Origin: Piliocolobus tephrosceles | Lineage: Eukaryota; Chordata; Mammalia; Primates; Cercopithecidae | Length of the DNA stretch: 64,000 nt | NCBI RefSeq assembly: GCF_002776525.5 | Contig: NC_045439.1 | Span: 118,029,100 to 118,093,099 of the forward strand | Reading direction: 5' to 3' | In this document: one piece after another, positions 1 through 11,929 of the stretch | Position numbering within the stretch: position 1 is the stretch's first letter | Layout: every line of letters starts with the position of its first letter | Position numbers and translations under genes: made by a program | Notes under the pieces: generated by a model | The model's input: only the letters and a program-made list of their open reading frames with translations | What the model was told of the DNA's origin: nothing | The model's database searches: none

Positions 1-794
1 CATTGTAACATTTGCAACGCAAATTGAAAATTTTTAAATGGAAGTCCTTAACTCAGGAAATCACAGAATGTTTTGGTAATTTCATTGTGTGTCTTTCCTA
101 GATGTTGAAATTTGTACAAACCCTTAAATACACAGTGAACTACTCTGCTTATTGATTTTCACTTCCCCTGCATTTATTTTGCCAATCATTCCTAACATTT
201 AACATTTCTTTGTTTCTCACTGACTTCTGCATATGCTTTATTTTTGTACATAAGAGAAAACACTAGAATGGCAGTGTCCTGCAAACTATCAGAAACTGAA
301 GACGTTTGTCTATTCTAATTACAAATGTTTTATGTCTAGAGATTCAAATTGTTCCAACCAGACAAAGAAAATTCTCTGGTCAAATTCTATATGCAAAAGG
401 TAACCAAAAGCGTTATGTTCTATTAGAAATGCAGGTGCTTGACACTATTTAATGGAACACAGTGGTGTCCCACACGTCTTTGAATAGACTTGCAAAAGTT
501 TAATTGGATAGGAGACCACTCCACAAGGGACCACTAGCACTTTAATAGCTAGTTGTAGACCCCTAGTGAGGTTGAATAATTACAATCAAGGAGCTATAGC
601 CGTTTCCATGACTGCACTTATATTTCTGCAGAAAGGCCTATTTCCCTCCCTGTCCCCCATGACAGTTCACTTTGTATTAATTATAGATTACATGCTTCAG
701 CCCTCTATCATTATGCTAGCATATTCTCATAAAGAATGGTACATTAACCATAAAATACCGTGTTCATTGCATGTATGATTGTTCAGCTTTCTGC

Positions 795-796
<2 letters not shown>
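1..796. other. AT-rich stretch, no recognised feature
   Basis: I recognise no gene, RNA or repeat here. The short open frame at 566-778 has no homology I recognise and no flanking splice or promoter signals, so it is treated as chance. Confidence 0.5.

Positions 797-840
<44 letters not shown>
797..840. repeat. (TG)22 microsatellite
   Basis: An uninterrupted run of about 22 TG dinucleotides. It opens a spurious Cys-Val reading frame at 760-1062. Runs of this length are usually polymorphic. Confidence 0.98.
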
Positions 841-841
<1 letters not shown>

Positions 842-1844
842 AAGAAAGCGAAAGAGGTCACTTTATAAATGTCAGTGACACCAGATGTACAAATAAAATA
901 TCAAAAGGCATCAAAAGAGAGGCTGGCACAGTATCAAGCCAAAATGGGGCTTTCATGTACTTTACCCTCCATTTCCATTTCCCAATACATGTCGGTTCCG
1001 AATTTCAAGCCTACTGCTTGAAATATACTCAACATCAGAGAGCTGAATTTATTCTAAGTTAAGAATCACCTGCACAGTTATTCCTTTCACTCTTCAAACC
1101 TCTCTTTTTATGGACAGTGAAATGTAAAAAGCATTTGCATATTCTCAAATTTTTCTTAGAAATTTATCTGTATGCTCCTTTCCTCTAATTAAGTATTATG
1201 GTGAGAGTTAAACAGGTTACTAGATATTTTCTTTCAAGTTTCCTATATATGTCCCTATTTCCTGATGGAAAAGTAAAAGGATAATATAAAAATCAATTCC
1301 TCTTTTCTTGAAGAAAGTTTAGCAGTAATGGATAACTAGATACTAGAGAAGTTCTTATTTCTTGATAAGATTTGCACTAATGGGGCTGTAGATTGGTATT
1401 CCAATAGCCAAATTCAACTACAAATGCAGCTAATGTTGCCAAATCTCATTGCCTGTTGGTACGGACATCCTCTCTTCTTGGCCATAGCCCCTGCCCTTCT
1501 CTATTGCTTAAATTCCTGCTGCCTTGCATATTTATGATAAGAATCTGGTGCGTAAGGCCATTTGACTTTATGACCTATGGCTAAAATAATTAGGAATTTT
1601 GTTCAGAAAATTTCAAGAAATTACGACATATAGATAATAATTAAATACACAATTCAACTTATATGGGACTTACTAGTAAAACTTGAGTTATAATTGGCAT
1701 GGTGCTATCATGGGAATTAGATACTGGTAGTGATACTCATTAAGTCTGATACATGCAAAGTCAAACAATTTGCTAGTTATTCGAAAAACTGCTGAGGATT
1801 CACTTATGAGTTGAATAATAGTTGTGAAATTGAGTTTTTGGTAA
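841..1844. other. AT-rich stretch, no recognised feature
   Basis: No repeat family, gene or structured element is recognised. It may hold repeats too decayed to identify by eye. Confidence 0.45.
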
Positions 1845-1849
1845 TAATA

Positions 1850-2100
1850 ACAGCTGGCACTTGCATAATAATTCTATAGTGAAAGCCAGTATTCTCAGAG
1901 TTTTACACAAAATACTCACATAATTATTTCAACAACTCTGTGAGGTACTATTATCTTTCTTATTTTACAGATAAGAAGAATAATCTATAGAGGGCTTAAG
2001 TTACTAGTTTCCAGTTGACACAGCTACTTATTATTGGGATTTGAACCCAGGCAGTTCTTGTCCAGACTCCATGCTCTTAGCACATCGCTATGCTCCCTCT
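1850..2100 (-). mobile_element. MIR SINE, near full length
   Basis: Reading the plus strand, hallmarks of a reversed MIR appear in order. They are a CTCTGTGAGGTACTATTATC block, a TTATTTTACAGATAAG block, and then GGGATTTGAACCCAGGCAG followed by CCATGCTCTTAGCAC. The last two are the reverse complement of the tRNA-derived box B region at the MIR 5' end, so the element is on the minus strand. Divergence is high, as expected for a pre-eutherian insertion. Confidence 0.85.
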
Positions 2101-2104
2101 TCAT

Positions 2105-2685
2105 TTTATTTTATATCCTCAAGTTCTAACAATCCTGGTCGATTCTCCAAACATTAAATTTTCACTCTTTATGGCTCTGCTTGTAAAAACATTGCTATAG
2201 CAACTGTGAGGTATTTGATAGGAGGAACTCCACAGATATGACACTGTTAATCCCTTCCTTATGTTCAGAGTGGTAACCTTTAAAAAATATTTCTATTTAG
2301 AAAACAAAAGTGTTAGCAGGATCAAAGAAAGGGAATTATAAACTGCACGTTTCAGGAGTTTATTTTACAAAGGCTGATGGGAAGCATAACGTTTTCTCAT
2401 GGTTCTGAGAATGCTTTTAGATTCTCTAATCCAGTATACTCTTCGTTACTTCCCATCACTGGTCTTTCATCTGGGAAGACCTGGCTCCTTGTTTTGTTTT
2501 TTTAATTTAAACATGTATTTACTTAAAACTGTGAAGGAGTTTGGTTACTCAGCAAGTTAGACTGACTTTCCTCCCCCAATAAGCCTTAGCTCACGATGAC
2601 TGGACTACATTGTATGTCTCATTAAATTATTTGTTGATTCTTTTCGGGTGATTGTTCTTTGGCAAAATAGATTTTCTCACTTATA
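2105..2685. other. Stretch with no recognised feature
   Basis: No gene or repeat recognised. Confidence 0.4.
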
Positions 2686-2689
2686 TTTG

Positions 2690-3112
2690 AGGTTTACAAC
2701 ATGATCTCATAGATATGTAAAGATAGTAAAATGGTTACAACAGGAAAGCAGATTAATATATTTATCATTTCACATAGGTACGCTTTGTATAAGACTAACT
2801 AAAATCCATTTAACAAAAATACCTAATATAATACAATCGTATTAATTTTATACTTCATGTTGTATATTAGAACTCTAAACTTGTTCATTCTACATATCTG
2901 GAATTTTGTGTCCTTTGACCTACATCTCTCCATTTCCTTCCCCAACTCCACCAGTGGTAACCAGTGATCATTCTCTTTCTCTGTGTATCTGAGCTCTTTG
3001 TGTTGTTACATATTTTATATACAAGTGAGATTATACAATATTTTTTCTGTGTCTGGCTTTATTTTACTTAGCACAATTATTTCCCTTTGAATTCATCTTT
3101 CTATGTCTTCAG
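2690..3112 (-). mobile_element. L1M 3'UTR fragment, antisense
   Basis: The sequence resembles the reverse complement of old L1 3' untranslated regions. It has a TATTTATCATTTC block, then CTCCATTTCCTTCCCCAACT, then a TGGCTTTATTTTACTTAGCA block that matches antisense L1M tails. No ORF2 sequence is attached. The subfamily cannot be fixed by eye (L1MA/L1MB-like). Confidence 0.65.
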
Positions 3113-3329
3113 GGCATCCACTAGCCACTCCCTAAATCACCTCCTTCAACTAAAGAGTCTTTTCCCTTATTTATATGCTTATCGATATCTGAAGCCTTTT
3201 TTGAAGCTTAGAAAAAGCCCAGTGTCTTGGGTAATACTTGCTCTTCTCAAGTTTACATTATTTTTAATCCTTCAAAATATGGCACACGATATTTATTTTT
3301 TCCAATTACTCTGTGTTTTAAAAATATTA

Positions 3330-3480
3330 TTCTTGCCTTTTCATTTAACTGCTTTATACATGAGTGCCTCATTTCACTAAATAGATTATAGGCACCTTCA
3401 GATGATTAGATATATTTTATGGTTATTTATTATCTTCCGCTTACCCTATGACTAGAATAATTGCTGTATTGAGAATGCAT
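3330..3480 (+). mobile_element. Possible L2 3' end fragment
   Basis: A block at 3380-3400 (AAATAGATTATAGGCACC) resembles the 'actagattgtaagc' block near the end of L2. The match is weak and this is only a suggestion. Confidence 0.3.
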
Positions 3481-3608
3481 TTATTAAAACAAGCATTAAT
3501 TTTAATAAGATGACTTAACAGTGAGTCGCATTACTTACATTTTCATGCCATATGTGGAGCAGATATAAAGGAATAGCCACAAATAAGAGATTTGCTTTCC
3601 CAAAAAAA

Positions 3609-3632
3609 GTGTGTGTGTGTGTGTGTGTGTGT
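3609..3632. repeat. (GT)12 microsatellite
   Basis: Twelve GT units followed by a degenerate (TACATA)n tail to about 3685. Overlapping open frames on both strands here are repeat artefacts. A short (GA)n run follows at about 3776-3790. Confidence 0.95.
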
Positions 3633-3790
3633 ACATATGTACATATATGGAAATGGTACATATATATACACACATATCTACCATACATTAAGTATGCATA
3701 CACTCACATACATTCAAAGAATAGTAAGGTAGAATAGGAATTATGCAGGCCAGGGAACTACAAAAATAAAAAAGAGAGCGAGAGAGAGAG

Positions 3791-4620
3791 CCATTATAAC
3801 CCTTTGTGTTGGCTATCTGAAAGAACCCATCGTTTTTCTCTCACAGCTGCATTGCTAATTAAATTGAATGGGCTCAATTTTAGCTGAACATTAATGGTAT
3901 AATTGCATTGCTGTAAGTAATTAAAACCTTATCCTACTTATCCTGACAGATGGTTGGGTTGAAAGTTTCAACTGCAAAAAATAAAATTTATACAAGTGGA
4001 TTCTAGAGAATAGAATAACTCACCATATTTTGATTGCCTGAGAAATAATTTCATATACTTCTATCCTACTGAATTTGTTATGAGAGGTAGTTAGTAGATT
4101 AAAACTCTTCAATCAGTAATACTCTACAGATAATAATTTCTTTACAAAAATTTATTTTACCTGTTGTGATGGCTTTATTTATTGTGACGACTGAAGACTT
4201 AATTTACTATAACGCTAAACTTAAATTTTAGAACTTAATATGAGGAAAACCTTCTTTAAAAAACAAGAACTTTGTTTCATATTACAAAGATTCTTTTGAT
4301 GCAGCTGTTCTCTAAAACTGGCTTATTTTAAACATGTTAAATAGATTTTATAGAAACATTAGTCCTGTATTATATTGATAAAACACTGCAGTTCCTATGG
4401 AAATTATTTAACCAATTGTGTGTGGTAGCAAATTTATAACAGATGATTAAATATGTTGTCCTATTCTATCATACGGTTATTTTATCCCAGGTTATTCCTG
4501 AACAGGAAACTTAGCATCAATGAGAACACACCATTGTTTGAAGGAGTATATGTAACCTCAGAAATACTTTATTCAGTGTCTTGTGAGGGGATAATGTGTG
4601 AGAGAACCAATGACAACTTT
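3791..4620. other. AT-rich stretch, no recognised feature
   Basis: No gene or repeat recognised. Confidence 0.4.
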
Positions 4621-4625
4621 TCTCT

Positions 4626-4732
4626 CCTTCCTTCCTTCCTTCCTTCCTTCCTTCCTTCCTTCCTTCCTTCCCTTATTTCCTTCCTTCCTTCCTTTCCTTA
4701 TTTCCTTCCTCTCTTCCTTCCTTGCTCCCTCT
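4626..4732. repeat. (TTCC)n microsatellite, partly decayed
   Basis: Perfect CCTT/TTCC tetranucleotides run to about 4670. Interrupted units mixed with TTATTTCC follow to about 4732. The long Leu-Pro-Ser and Phe-Leu frames across it (4453-4813) come from the repeat and are not genes. Confidence 0.97.
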
Positions 4733-4739
4733 TTTCCAC

Positions 4740-5136
4740 CTCCATCCTTTTCTCCTCCCTTTCTTCTGTCATTTTCTGTTTACTTAAATGTACTATATCA
4801 GTGTAAATGCTGAGAAACAAATTAGAGAGGTTATCGGCTGCAGCATAGAATCTGAAGTGCATGAGAAAGGGTCTGAAAAGCAAAGAAACCCATAGGAGAA
4901 ATATGACTGGGTTAAATAAGTACAAAAACTACAGGATTCTCTGCCGAGAGTTTCACACTAAAGGAGACAAGTACAATCTCCTCTAATCCTGGATCTAGTT
5001 TTAAAAAATATAGTAAAACTTTCTTCTTGTTAATGTCTAGCAATCTCTTAAGGATATCTATTAGAAATATTTTTAATGACATTGCTGGTTTTCAGTAATC
5101 ACCAGATATATCAAATTCATAATTCCCTATCATTGT
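4740..5136. other. Stretch with no recognised feature
   Basis: No gene or repeat recognised. Confidence 0.4.
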
Positions 5137-5388
5137 TTTTTTAAACAGAGTTTCACTCTTGTTTTCCAGGCTGGAGTACATGGCACAATCTCCACTCACT
5201 GCAATCTCTGCCTCCTGAGTTGAAGCGATTCTCCTGCCTCAGTCTCTGAGTAACTGGGATTACAAGCGTGTGCCACCACTGCTGGCTAATTTTTTTGTAT
5301 TGTCAGTAGAGATGGGGTTTCACCATGTTGGCCAGGCTGGTCTCGAACTCCTGACTTCAGGTGATCCACCTGCCGTGGCCTCCTAAAG
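5137..5388 (-). mobile_element. Alu (AluS/J-like), 5'-truncated, antisense
   Basis: Antisense Alu landmarks are clear: CAGAGTTTCACTCTTG, CTCCTGCCTCAG, TTTTTTGTATT...AGTAGAGATGGGGTTTCACC and CTCGAACTCCTGAC. The copy stops at CTCCTAAAG, so the first 40 bases or so of the Alu (the region holding box A) are missing. It cannot be an active source copy. Confidence 0.95.
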
Positions 5389-5389
5389 A

Positions 5390-6425
5390 GAATGGGGTGA
5401 TTTTGAAAAATATGTAATGTTGTTATATCAACAATATTATTGTAAAGGAATTTTTTATAATTGACTACCTCATAAATTCTGTGTAGACAAAAAAGAAATT
5501 GCACAATTTTACTCTAATCATTGAGAGTGATAGAATTCCTGGAATATATTTTCACATGAATGTCATCTGAAGCATGTGAAGGAAAAAAAAAACAACTAGT
5601 AGACACGACTCAGAGCTTTGGAAATACTGGTAGATTCTTCCCAAAGTATTTAAAATATTAACTTTGGAATACCTACTGTACTGCTAATTACATCTAATTT
5701 AACCTACTTGAAATTGGGCATAAAATAACTGAATTTAAGCTTTTTTTGTTTTATTTTGCTGATAAGTTGGCAAACAATCTCATGCAATCAGATGATAAAT
5801 CTTTCTGCAGTAAAAATTATAGTATGGGGACTCATTCACATCTAACGGTTTGTTGAAGGCACAAACAATGTGTAAATTATCACTGTTACAGTAAAGCATC
5901 TCAATTAAGTCCAAAAATAATAATTCAATCATACTTTTTAGATAAAATTGTACCAGCATCTGGGAAACCTCCAACCAGCTATCTATTGCTGCGATTATAC
6001 ATGAAGTGTGAAAATATTCTATCAAACATGCACAAGTAATATGTACGCATGTGTTCTTTTTCTGGAAAAATCAGTTGCTCTACTGCTTATCATGACCTGT
6101 AGTATTCTTTCCATGAGCTGTTTAAACTAGGTCCATTTGCTTAAATGTCAGGCCTTTATAGATTTTTACTCTCATATAAATAAAAAGTTGAAAATTTTCT
6201 GCATATTAGTGTTTATTTTTTGTTTGAAATTATTGTGCTATGCTTATTATTAAGGCAAAAGAGAAAGTTTTTTTATTCTTTTTTAATTGAAGTTGAATTG
6301 AATTTATATCAGACTACTCTAGTTTCCTTTAAACACGGTTTGTGTCAAATGTAAGAGTTCTTGACTCTTACATAATATTTCATAAATAATAATATATTAC
6401 TTGTATTGTCATATTTACTTATCAT
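5390..6425. other. AT-rich stretch, no recognised feature
   Basis: No gene or repeat recognised. The minus-strand frame at 5780-6025 has no recognisable domain. Confidence 0.4.
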
Positions 6426-6429
6426 CCAT

Positions 6430-6540
6430 CATGAAAATATGTCTTTTAAGTGCCTACTATGTGAAAAGCACTTGTGTTTTAGTACCATAAGGTCAAAGAC
6501 TGGATTTTTGCTTTTAGAAGAATGTATCCTGTAATAAAAA
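6430..6540 (-). mobile_element. Possible L2 3' end, antisense
   Basis: TTTAAGTGCCTACTATGTG followed by AAAAGCAC resembles the reversed L2 tail (cctactatgtgccaggcac). The fragment is short and diverged. Confidence 0.4.
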
Positions 6541-6689
6541 TTGTGTGATCAAATTCTATTTCTTCATGAATTTCACACAAAAAAATTACTTATAATTTGT
6601 TCTTTCAAAATTTATTATGTGAAATCTATGGGGCACCCTCAGAATATGATGAATTACAAAGCATAGTGTTAGTTCACTGCTGCTCACAT

Positions 6690-6890
6690 TCACTGATCTG
6701 TACAGTAGGTATTTACTAATCACCCACTATATGCCAGTAAAGTAACCAGATGCCAAGAATAAAATGAGAGCAAAACAGACAGTGTCACTTGCTCTTATAA
6801 AACTTATCGTAGATAAGACTGGCATTGACTGTAGACAAACAAGGCCTTAAGCTGGGAAATAATGAGGTAGGAGGTCCTATAGATGTCTTC
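6690..6890 (-). mobile_element. L2 3' end, antisense
   Basis: The order GTATTTACTAATCACCCACT, ATATGCCAG, then GAGCAAAACAGACAGTGTCA matches the reversed L2 3' end (attgagcacctactatgtgccagg ... aacaaaacagac). Divergence is strong, as expected for this old family. Confidence 0.6.
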
Positions 6891-8290
6891 ATCGTCGTGA
6901 AAGGGTTCTCTCAAGAAATGTTGTAAGATGAATGACATATATGTTAACAATGTCTATGTGCAACTATCTATAAGAAGTTTGAAAAGGTTGCTTGCTTTTA
7001 GAAAATGAAATAATATTCAGTTTTAATTTAATTAGAATGCCTAATTAGGAAGATATATTTTGACTCAAATGCTCAGTGTAATGATTTGGAAATAAAGTAG
7101 ATAGAAGGAAAAGTAATTTGATAGAGTCAGGTAAGACTAGGGAGTTTGAAAATTATTTTCAGAGAGAATATTGATTCGTTTCAATAGTTAGAGAAAAATA
7201 AAATACAATCATGACTGAAGTACTAGCAAATCACAAAAATGGTGGGAAATATGAAGATATCCATTATCAGTGTACAATCTTCCTTCAGTAACATGAAAAC
7301 CTAATTTTTCTTTCTCTTTCAGAAGTGACTGGATGGGTAATTCTATTTGTGATTCTCTTTCTCAAAGAGTACTCCTTCAAATAGCAGATACAAACATTTG
7401 AAGAATTCAATGTCTATAATACCTTATATGAAAATTGAGATAACATTAACATAAATTAGCTTATAAATAATAAATCTATTATAATAAAGTTTCCATAAAT
7501 ATCTTCTTATAAACGATTCTCAGTAGCCTGGCCAATGAATTAGTTTAAATTTTTTAAATGTGAACATACTAGTAAAAACTGAGAAGGAAAAGTAATTTAA
7601 GTTGGGTAGGAAAACTGGGAGGGGTTTGCATGTGGAAATCACCATATTTAGGAGTCACAAAAAGATTTTCTGTGACAGGCAGTTTGTTATCCAAATTGAA
7701 ATGGCAGCAAGATCAGTCAGCCATGTATTTAATAATACAAATGCATAATGAGACTGTGGGAGATCTCAAGAGGAGACAAGAATGGAACAATTATTATATG
7801 GATCAACTAAATTAAAAATCAGGCTAAATAGGCTCTCCTTGTCAAGGAGTCTGACTACAGGTACTGGGGCTGCAAATAACAGATCAAGTTTCAGAGAAAA
7901 GATCCCCATTCCTTACCAAGAAACTGGCAAGAAAATCTCAGGGCCTTCTGTTTTCAACATTTGGTTCTCAGGAAACGGTGTCCAGGTATAAAGTCTGAAT
8001 CATAGTAAAAGGAACTACTAGAAGAATTGAACTACATGCTATGGTAGACACTGAAAATAGTAGATGTCTTAAAACACCAAAAAAATGTTACCAAAGTGAG
8101 CCAAAAAAAAGCAAATTACTGAGATTTGAATTCATGTTTGGAATTAGGTTAACATTTAACATTAATTCTTGGAATGTGTCACTAAAACATCTTAAATACC
8201 CATACTTTCATTTCAGGATCCATCACAGGAAGTTGTGTTAGAGTATTCAACTCACATATTCTCACCCAGTAACTTCTGTCAACTTAGCTA
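6891..8290. other. Stretch with no recognised feature
   Basis: Short frames at 7630-7815, 7782-7991 and 8041-8241 show no family I recognise and no supporting gene signals. The segment 7620-8240 is slightly less AT-rich than its surroundings but not identifiable by eye. A weak reversed L2-like block (GATGCAGAGATAAAATAACT) lies near 8306. Confidence 0.4.
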
Positions 8291-8458
8291 TATACTTCGT
8301 ACTAAGGATGCAGAGATAAAATAACTTGGTCTCTACTCTTTGCAGACTAACAATCAATACATAATGCAACATTAATAAGTACATATGTTGTACAGCAATA
8401 CTTTCTGCTTGTTTTTTCTGGTTATTAGTAGAAATCCCTGTGGTGAGCCAAGTGTTAT

Positions 8459-9770
8459 ATGAGAGGCCTTCAAAGAGTTCATGGAAAAAGCTATGCATGG
8501 TCCTCTTTTCTTTTTCCCCCCAAATAAACTCATTCTAAGTTATAACATGTCTGAACAGGATCTAATTTGAGGTACTAAGAATATGACATCTGTTTGAAAA
8601 GAGCTTCTACTAGAGCAACACAAATTCTACTAAAATTAAAACACCAACAAGCTTCAAATTTATGGAAAAATTTGTGTGGAAGAATTACAAAATCATTAAT
8701 CCTTTATTAAAAGTTTGTGGGACAATGCCCCCATCCAAATCAGACTTTACAAATGGATAATTTGTTTTAAGAAGGAATGAGACAATGTTGGAAATGAAGC
8801 CTGCTGCAGCAGACCAACCACATTGATTTGCAAAGAAAGAATAATCATTTTTGGGTCCTAATTGAAGAAGACTGACAATAACAAAAATAATACGCAACAC
8901 CACGGACATCTCAATTGGTTCAGCTTACAGAATTCTGAATGAAAAATTAAAGTTGAGTAAACTCTCTTCTCCATGGGTACCAAAACTATTATGCCCAGAT
9001 CAACTGCAGACAAGAGTGGCACTTTCAGTGGAAATTTTAAACAAGTGGGATCAAGATTTTTGAAGCACTTCTTCGAAGAGTTGTAACAGGAGACGAAACA
9101 TGGCTTTACCAGTAGGATCTTGAAGACAAAGCACAATCAAAACAATGGTTATCAAGAGGTGGAAGTGGTTCAGTCTAAACAAACGCAGACCAGTCAAGAG
9201 CAAAGGGTATGACAGGACATGACAATATTTTTTTGAATTGCTCAAGGCATTTTGCTTGCCGACTTTCTGGAGGGCCAAAGAATAGTAACATCTGCTTATT
9301 ACTATACTGTTTTGAGCAAGTTATCCACAGCTTTAGCAGAAAATCACTCAGGAAAGCTTTACCAGAGAGTCCTTCTCTGCTATGACAATACTTCTGCTCA
9401 TTCCTCTCATCAAATAAGGGCAACTTTGTGAGTTTTAACGGGAAGTCAATAGGCATCCACCTTACAGTCCTAACTTGGTGGTTCCTTTTAACTTCTTTTT
9501 TGTTTCCTAATTTAAAAAAAATATGTAAAGTGTGCTCATTTTCTTTCAGTTAATAATACAAAAAAAAAAAAAAAAAAGAGAGAGAGATAGCATTGAAAAA
9601 GTTAAATTCCCAGGATTCTTAGTTCTCTAGGGATGAACTTAATGGCTGCTATTGCTTACAGGGGTATCTTGAAATTGATGGAGCTTATGCTGAGAAATAA
9701 ACTTTTTTGTTTTTTTAAATTTTCATCTTAAAATTCTATTTTTCCACTAACTTTGTGAAGCTATCTTTCA
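8459..9770 (+). mobile_element. Mariner DNA transposon, end to end but decayed
   Basis: Both terminal inverted repeats are visible. The left end (8461-8489) contains TTCAAAGAGTTCATGGAAAA. The right end (9741-9766) is its imperfect inverse (TTTTCCACTAACTTTGTGAA). TA dinucleotides flank both sides, as expected for mariner. The length of about 1.3 kb matches a complete element. Between the ends lies a relic transposase. By end sequence and protein motifs it looks like a primate HSMAR2-type mariner; the family assignment is from memory. An A-rich plus GA tract at 9560-9588 is a later insertion or expansion. Confidence 0.8.
8550..9690 (+). pseudogene. Mariner transposase relic
   Basis: A plus-strand reading gives the mariner signature G-D-E-T-W at 9089-9103, with the first catalytic Asp codon at 9092-9094. 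A TAG stop follows at 9113-9115. The second catalytic Asp survives at 9384-9386, in a context where the usual His-Asp-Asn is Tyr-Asn altered. The third, expected in the Ser-Asp-Phe-Phe motif, is Asn at 9490-9492. The spacing between the first two Asp codons is not a multiple of three, so there is at least one frameshift. The N-terminal helix-turn-helix half is hard to follow. The protein is dead: stop, frameshift and lost D(D)D residue. In intact relatives it cuts and pastes the element at TA sites. Confidence 0.75.
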
Positions 9771-9772
9771 TA

Positions 9773-10329
9773 CCACAAAAAAGCAGTATGAAACGATTTA
9801 CTCTATATATAGATGGAAGAAAAAATCCTTTTATTACTCCTCACTATAAGGTGTTTAAAAAGCAGGAGCTCTCTGGTTTTAATTTGTCGGTTTTGCATTG
9901 GTGGGGAGATGATTCCTACATCTTAGGTAACTTGACAAGTACCTAATAATATGTTGCTCCTTACTCAGAGCTCTGTAGAATGCCTGAATAAATGTAGCTT
10001 TTAAATTATTTGATTTCCTAGCAAATGTACATCTGTATGTATAATGGTTCCTGGGTAATTTTATAGCATTTATATAATTTCAAATATTAGGAAGACAATC
10101 AAAGGAAATATTTTCTATGAGAAGCTCATCTAAAGAAAAGTATTATTTCTCTTGGAAATCTAAATGCATTTTCAATCTTAGGCAATACTGGCTTATGATT
10201 TTGTGTGAGGAAAAATAAAAAAGAGATTAACGATTTCTTTGTTTACACCAGTGATACAGAGTACAAGTAACGCTATTACATTTCTGACTTATCCAATTCT
10301 TCAATTTACAAAGAATGCTTTCAATGAAT
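9773..10329. other. AT-rich stretch, no recognised feature
   Basis: No gene or repeat recognised. Confidence 0.4.
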
Positions 10330-10855
10330 TAAAAAACACAGGCAAGAAAAGCAAAAACAGACAAATGGGATTACATCAAAATAAGAAACTCCTACACAGC
10401 CAAAGATACAATCAACAGACTGAAGAGACAATTTACAAAATGGGAGAAAGTATTTGTAAGCCACACATCTGATAAGGGGTTAATATCCACAATATATAAG
10501 GAACACAAACAACTCCATGGTAAAAAAACAAATGACCCAATTAAAGAACAAATAAAGAATCTGAAGAGACAGTTTTGTGAGCAAACAGACATACAAATGG
10601 GCAACAAGTGAATGAAAAAATGCTCAATATCCCTAGTCATCAGAGAAATGAAAATTAAAACCATGCAATATAATCTCATACTTGCTAGAATGGCTGTGAT
10701 AAAAAAAAAAAAAAAAAAAAAGATAAGTGTTGGAGAGAATGTGGAGAAAAGGGGATCCTTGCACACTGTTGGGAATGTAAAGTAGTATAGCCAATATGGA
10801 AACAGTATGGAGGTATCTCACAAAGAAATAAACAAAACTACAAAAACTGCTTGAT
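10330..10855 (+). mobile_element. L1 ORF2 3' fragment, sense
   Basis: The order of landmarks is that of the end of L1 ORF2: AGACAAATGGGATTACATCA, CACATCTGATAAGGGGTTAA, GAAATGAAAATTAAAACCAT and GTTGGAGAGAATGTGGAGAA. It stops short of the ORF2 stop codon. An A-run of about 20 at 10702-10721 interrupts it and accounts for the poly-Phe frames on the minus strand (10392-10821). Confidence 0.85.
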
Positions 10856-11056
10856 TTTTTTAAAATAAGTTAATTCACATTAGGCACAGAATCTAAAGAA
10901 TATTTGTAGTTTTACAAATATGTCCTAGGATACACTGAAAGGCAAGCTTATTTGATATACAGTGTAACAAATGGGCAATAAAAGAAATGAGATTTTTTCC
11001 TGTGACTCGGAAAAAAGGAAAAAAAAGTTGCTTTAAACTTGTCTTTTAACTGTTTT

Positions 11057-11138
11057 TAGGGTGACCAGCTGTCCCAGTGAAACTTTCAGTGACAAAACTG
11101 GGATACTACTGAACAAGTCAGGATGGTTTGTCACCCTA
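11057..11138. mobile_element. Possible small DNA-transposon (MITE-like) remnant
   Basis: TAGGGTGACCAGCTGTCCC on the left is mirrored by GGTTTGTCACCCTA on the right, giving inverted ends of about 9-10 bases around an 82-bp body. This resembles short non-autonomous elements that start with AGGGTGACCA. The family is not identified. Confidence 0.4.
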
Positions 11139-11244
11139 GATTATCATTTATTTATTTATTTTTCTTTCTTCATGCCTGTCATCCATTAGACGAATTATAT
11201 TATGCAAAATTTAAAGAAAGTAGTTTTATTTTTAGTTATTTGAA

Positions 11245-11812
11245 ACATCTCCATACTGTTTTCGATAGAGGTTTTCATGTTAAGTCATGGAATCAACCTA
11301 AGTGTCCACTAATAGAAGATTGGATAAAGAAAATATATACCTGTGTCTGTATCTTTATCTATATCTATCTATATCAAATTATACATATATATACATACTA
11401 TATGTACTATATATCTACATATATAATTTTATAGTACTCCATTAAGTATGTGCTTGTGTGTGTGTTTATTCAGACACACAAAAAAATGAAATAATGTCTT
11501 ACGTAGCAACGTGGAAAGAACTGGAGGCCATTATCTTAAGTGATACAACTCAGGAACAGAAAGTCAAATACCACATATTTTCACTTATAAGTGGGGGCTA
11601 ATGTCTATAAATGAACATAGTATGTGGAATAATAGATATTAGAGACTCAGAAGTGTGGGAAGGGAGTGAGGGCTGAGAAATTACCTGATGGAAACAATGT
11701 ACATTATTTGGGTGATGGTTACCCTAAAAGTCGAGACTTTATTGCTGCACAATATATTTATGTAAGAAAATGCACTTGTATCCCTTAAATTTACACAAAA
11801 ATAAAATCCTTC
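11245..11812 (+). mobile_element. L1 3' end, sense, with short inverted 5' tip
   Basis: From 11270 the sequence reads as the sense L1 3' end: CATGGAATCAACCTAAGTGT, ATTGGATAAAGAAAATATAT, CAGGAACAGAAAGTCAAATA and TCACTTATAAGTGGGGGCTA (the ORF2 end region), then 3'UTR to an A-rich (CA)n tail. An AT-rich (TATC/TATA)n expansion occupies 11348-11425. Bases 11245-11270 (CTCCATACTGTTTTCGATAG) read as L1 in antisense, suggesting a small 5' inversion. It may be separate from the fragment at 10330. Confidence 0.75.
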
Positions 11813-11929
11813 ACACACACACATACATACAAATCTACACAAATACTACAGGAATATATACTATGTGTAAAATTACAAAATTTGTAGAAATTTCAGGAGA
11901 AGAATATTTTTGTGAGAACTATTGCTGGA

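Noticed and set aside
760..1062. 100-codon open frame with poly Cys-Val
   Set aside because: It is created by the (TG)22 microsatellite and has no other coding sign.
4453..4813. Pro/Ser/Leu/Phe-rich open frames
   Set aside because: They are translations of the (TTCC)n tract in two frames.
10392..10821. Minus-strand frames with a poly-Phe stretch
   Set aside because: Antisense L1 with an expanded A-run.
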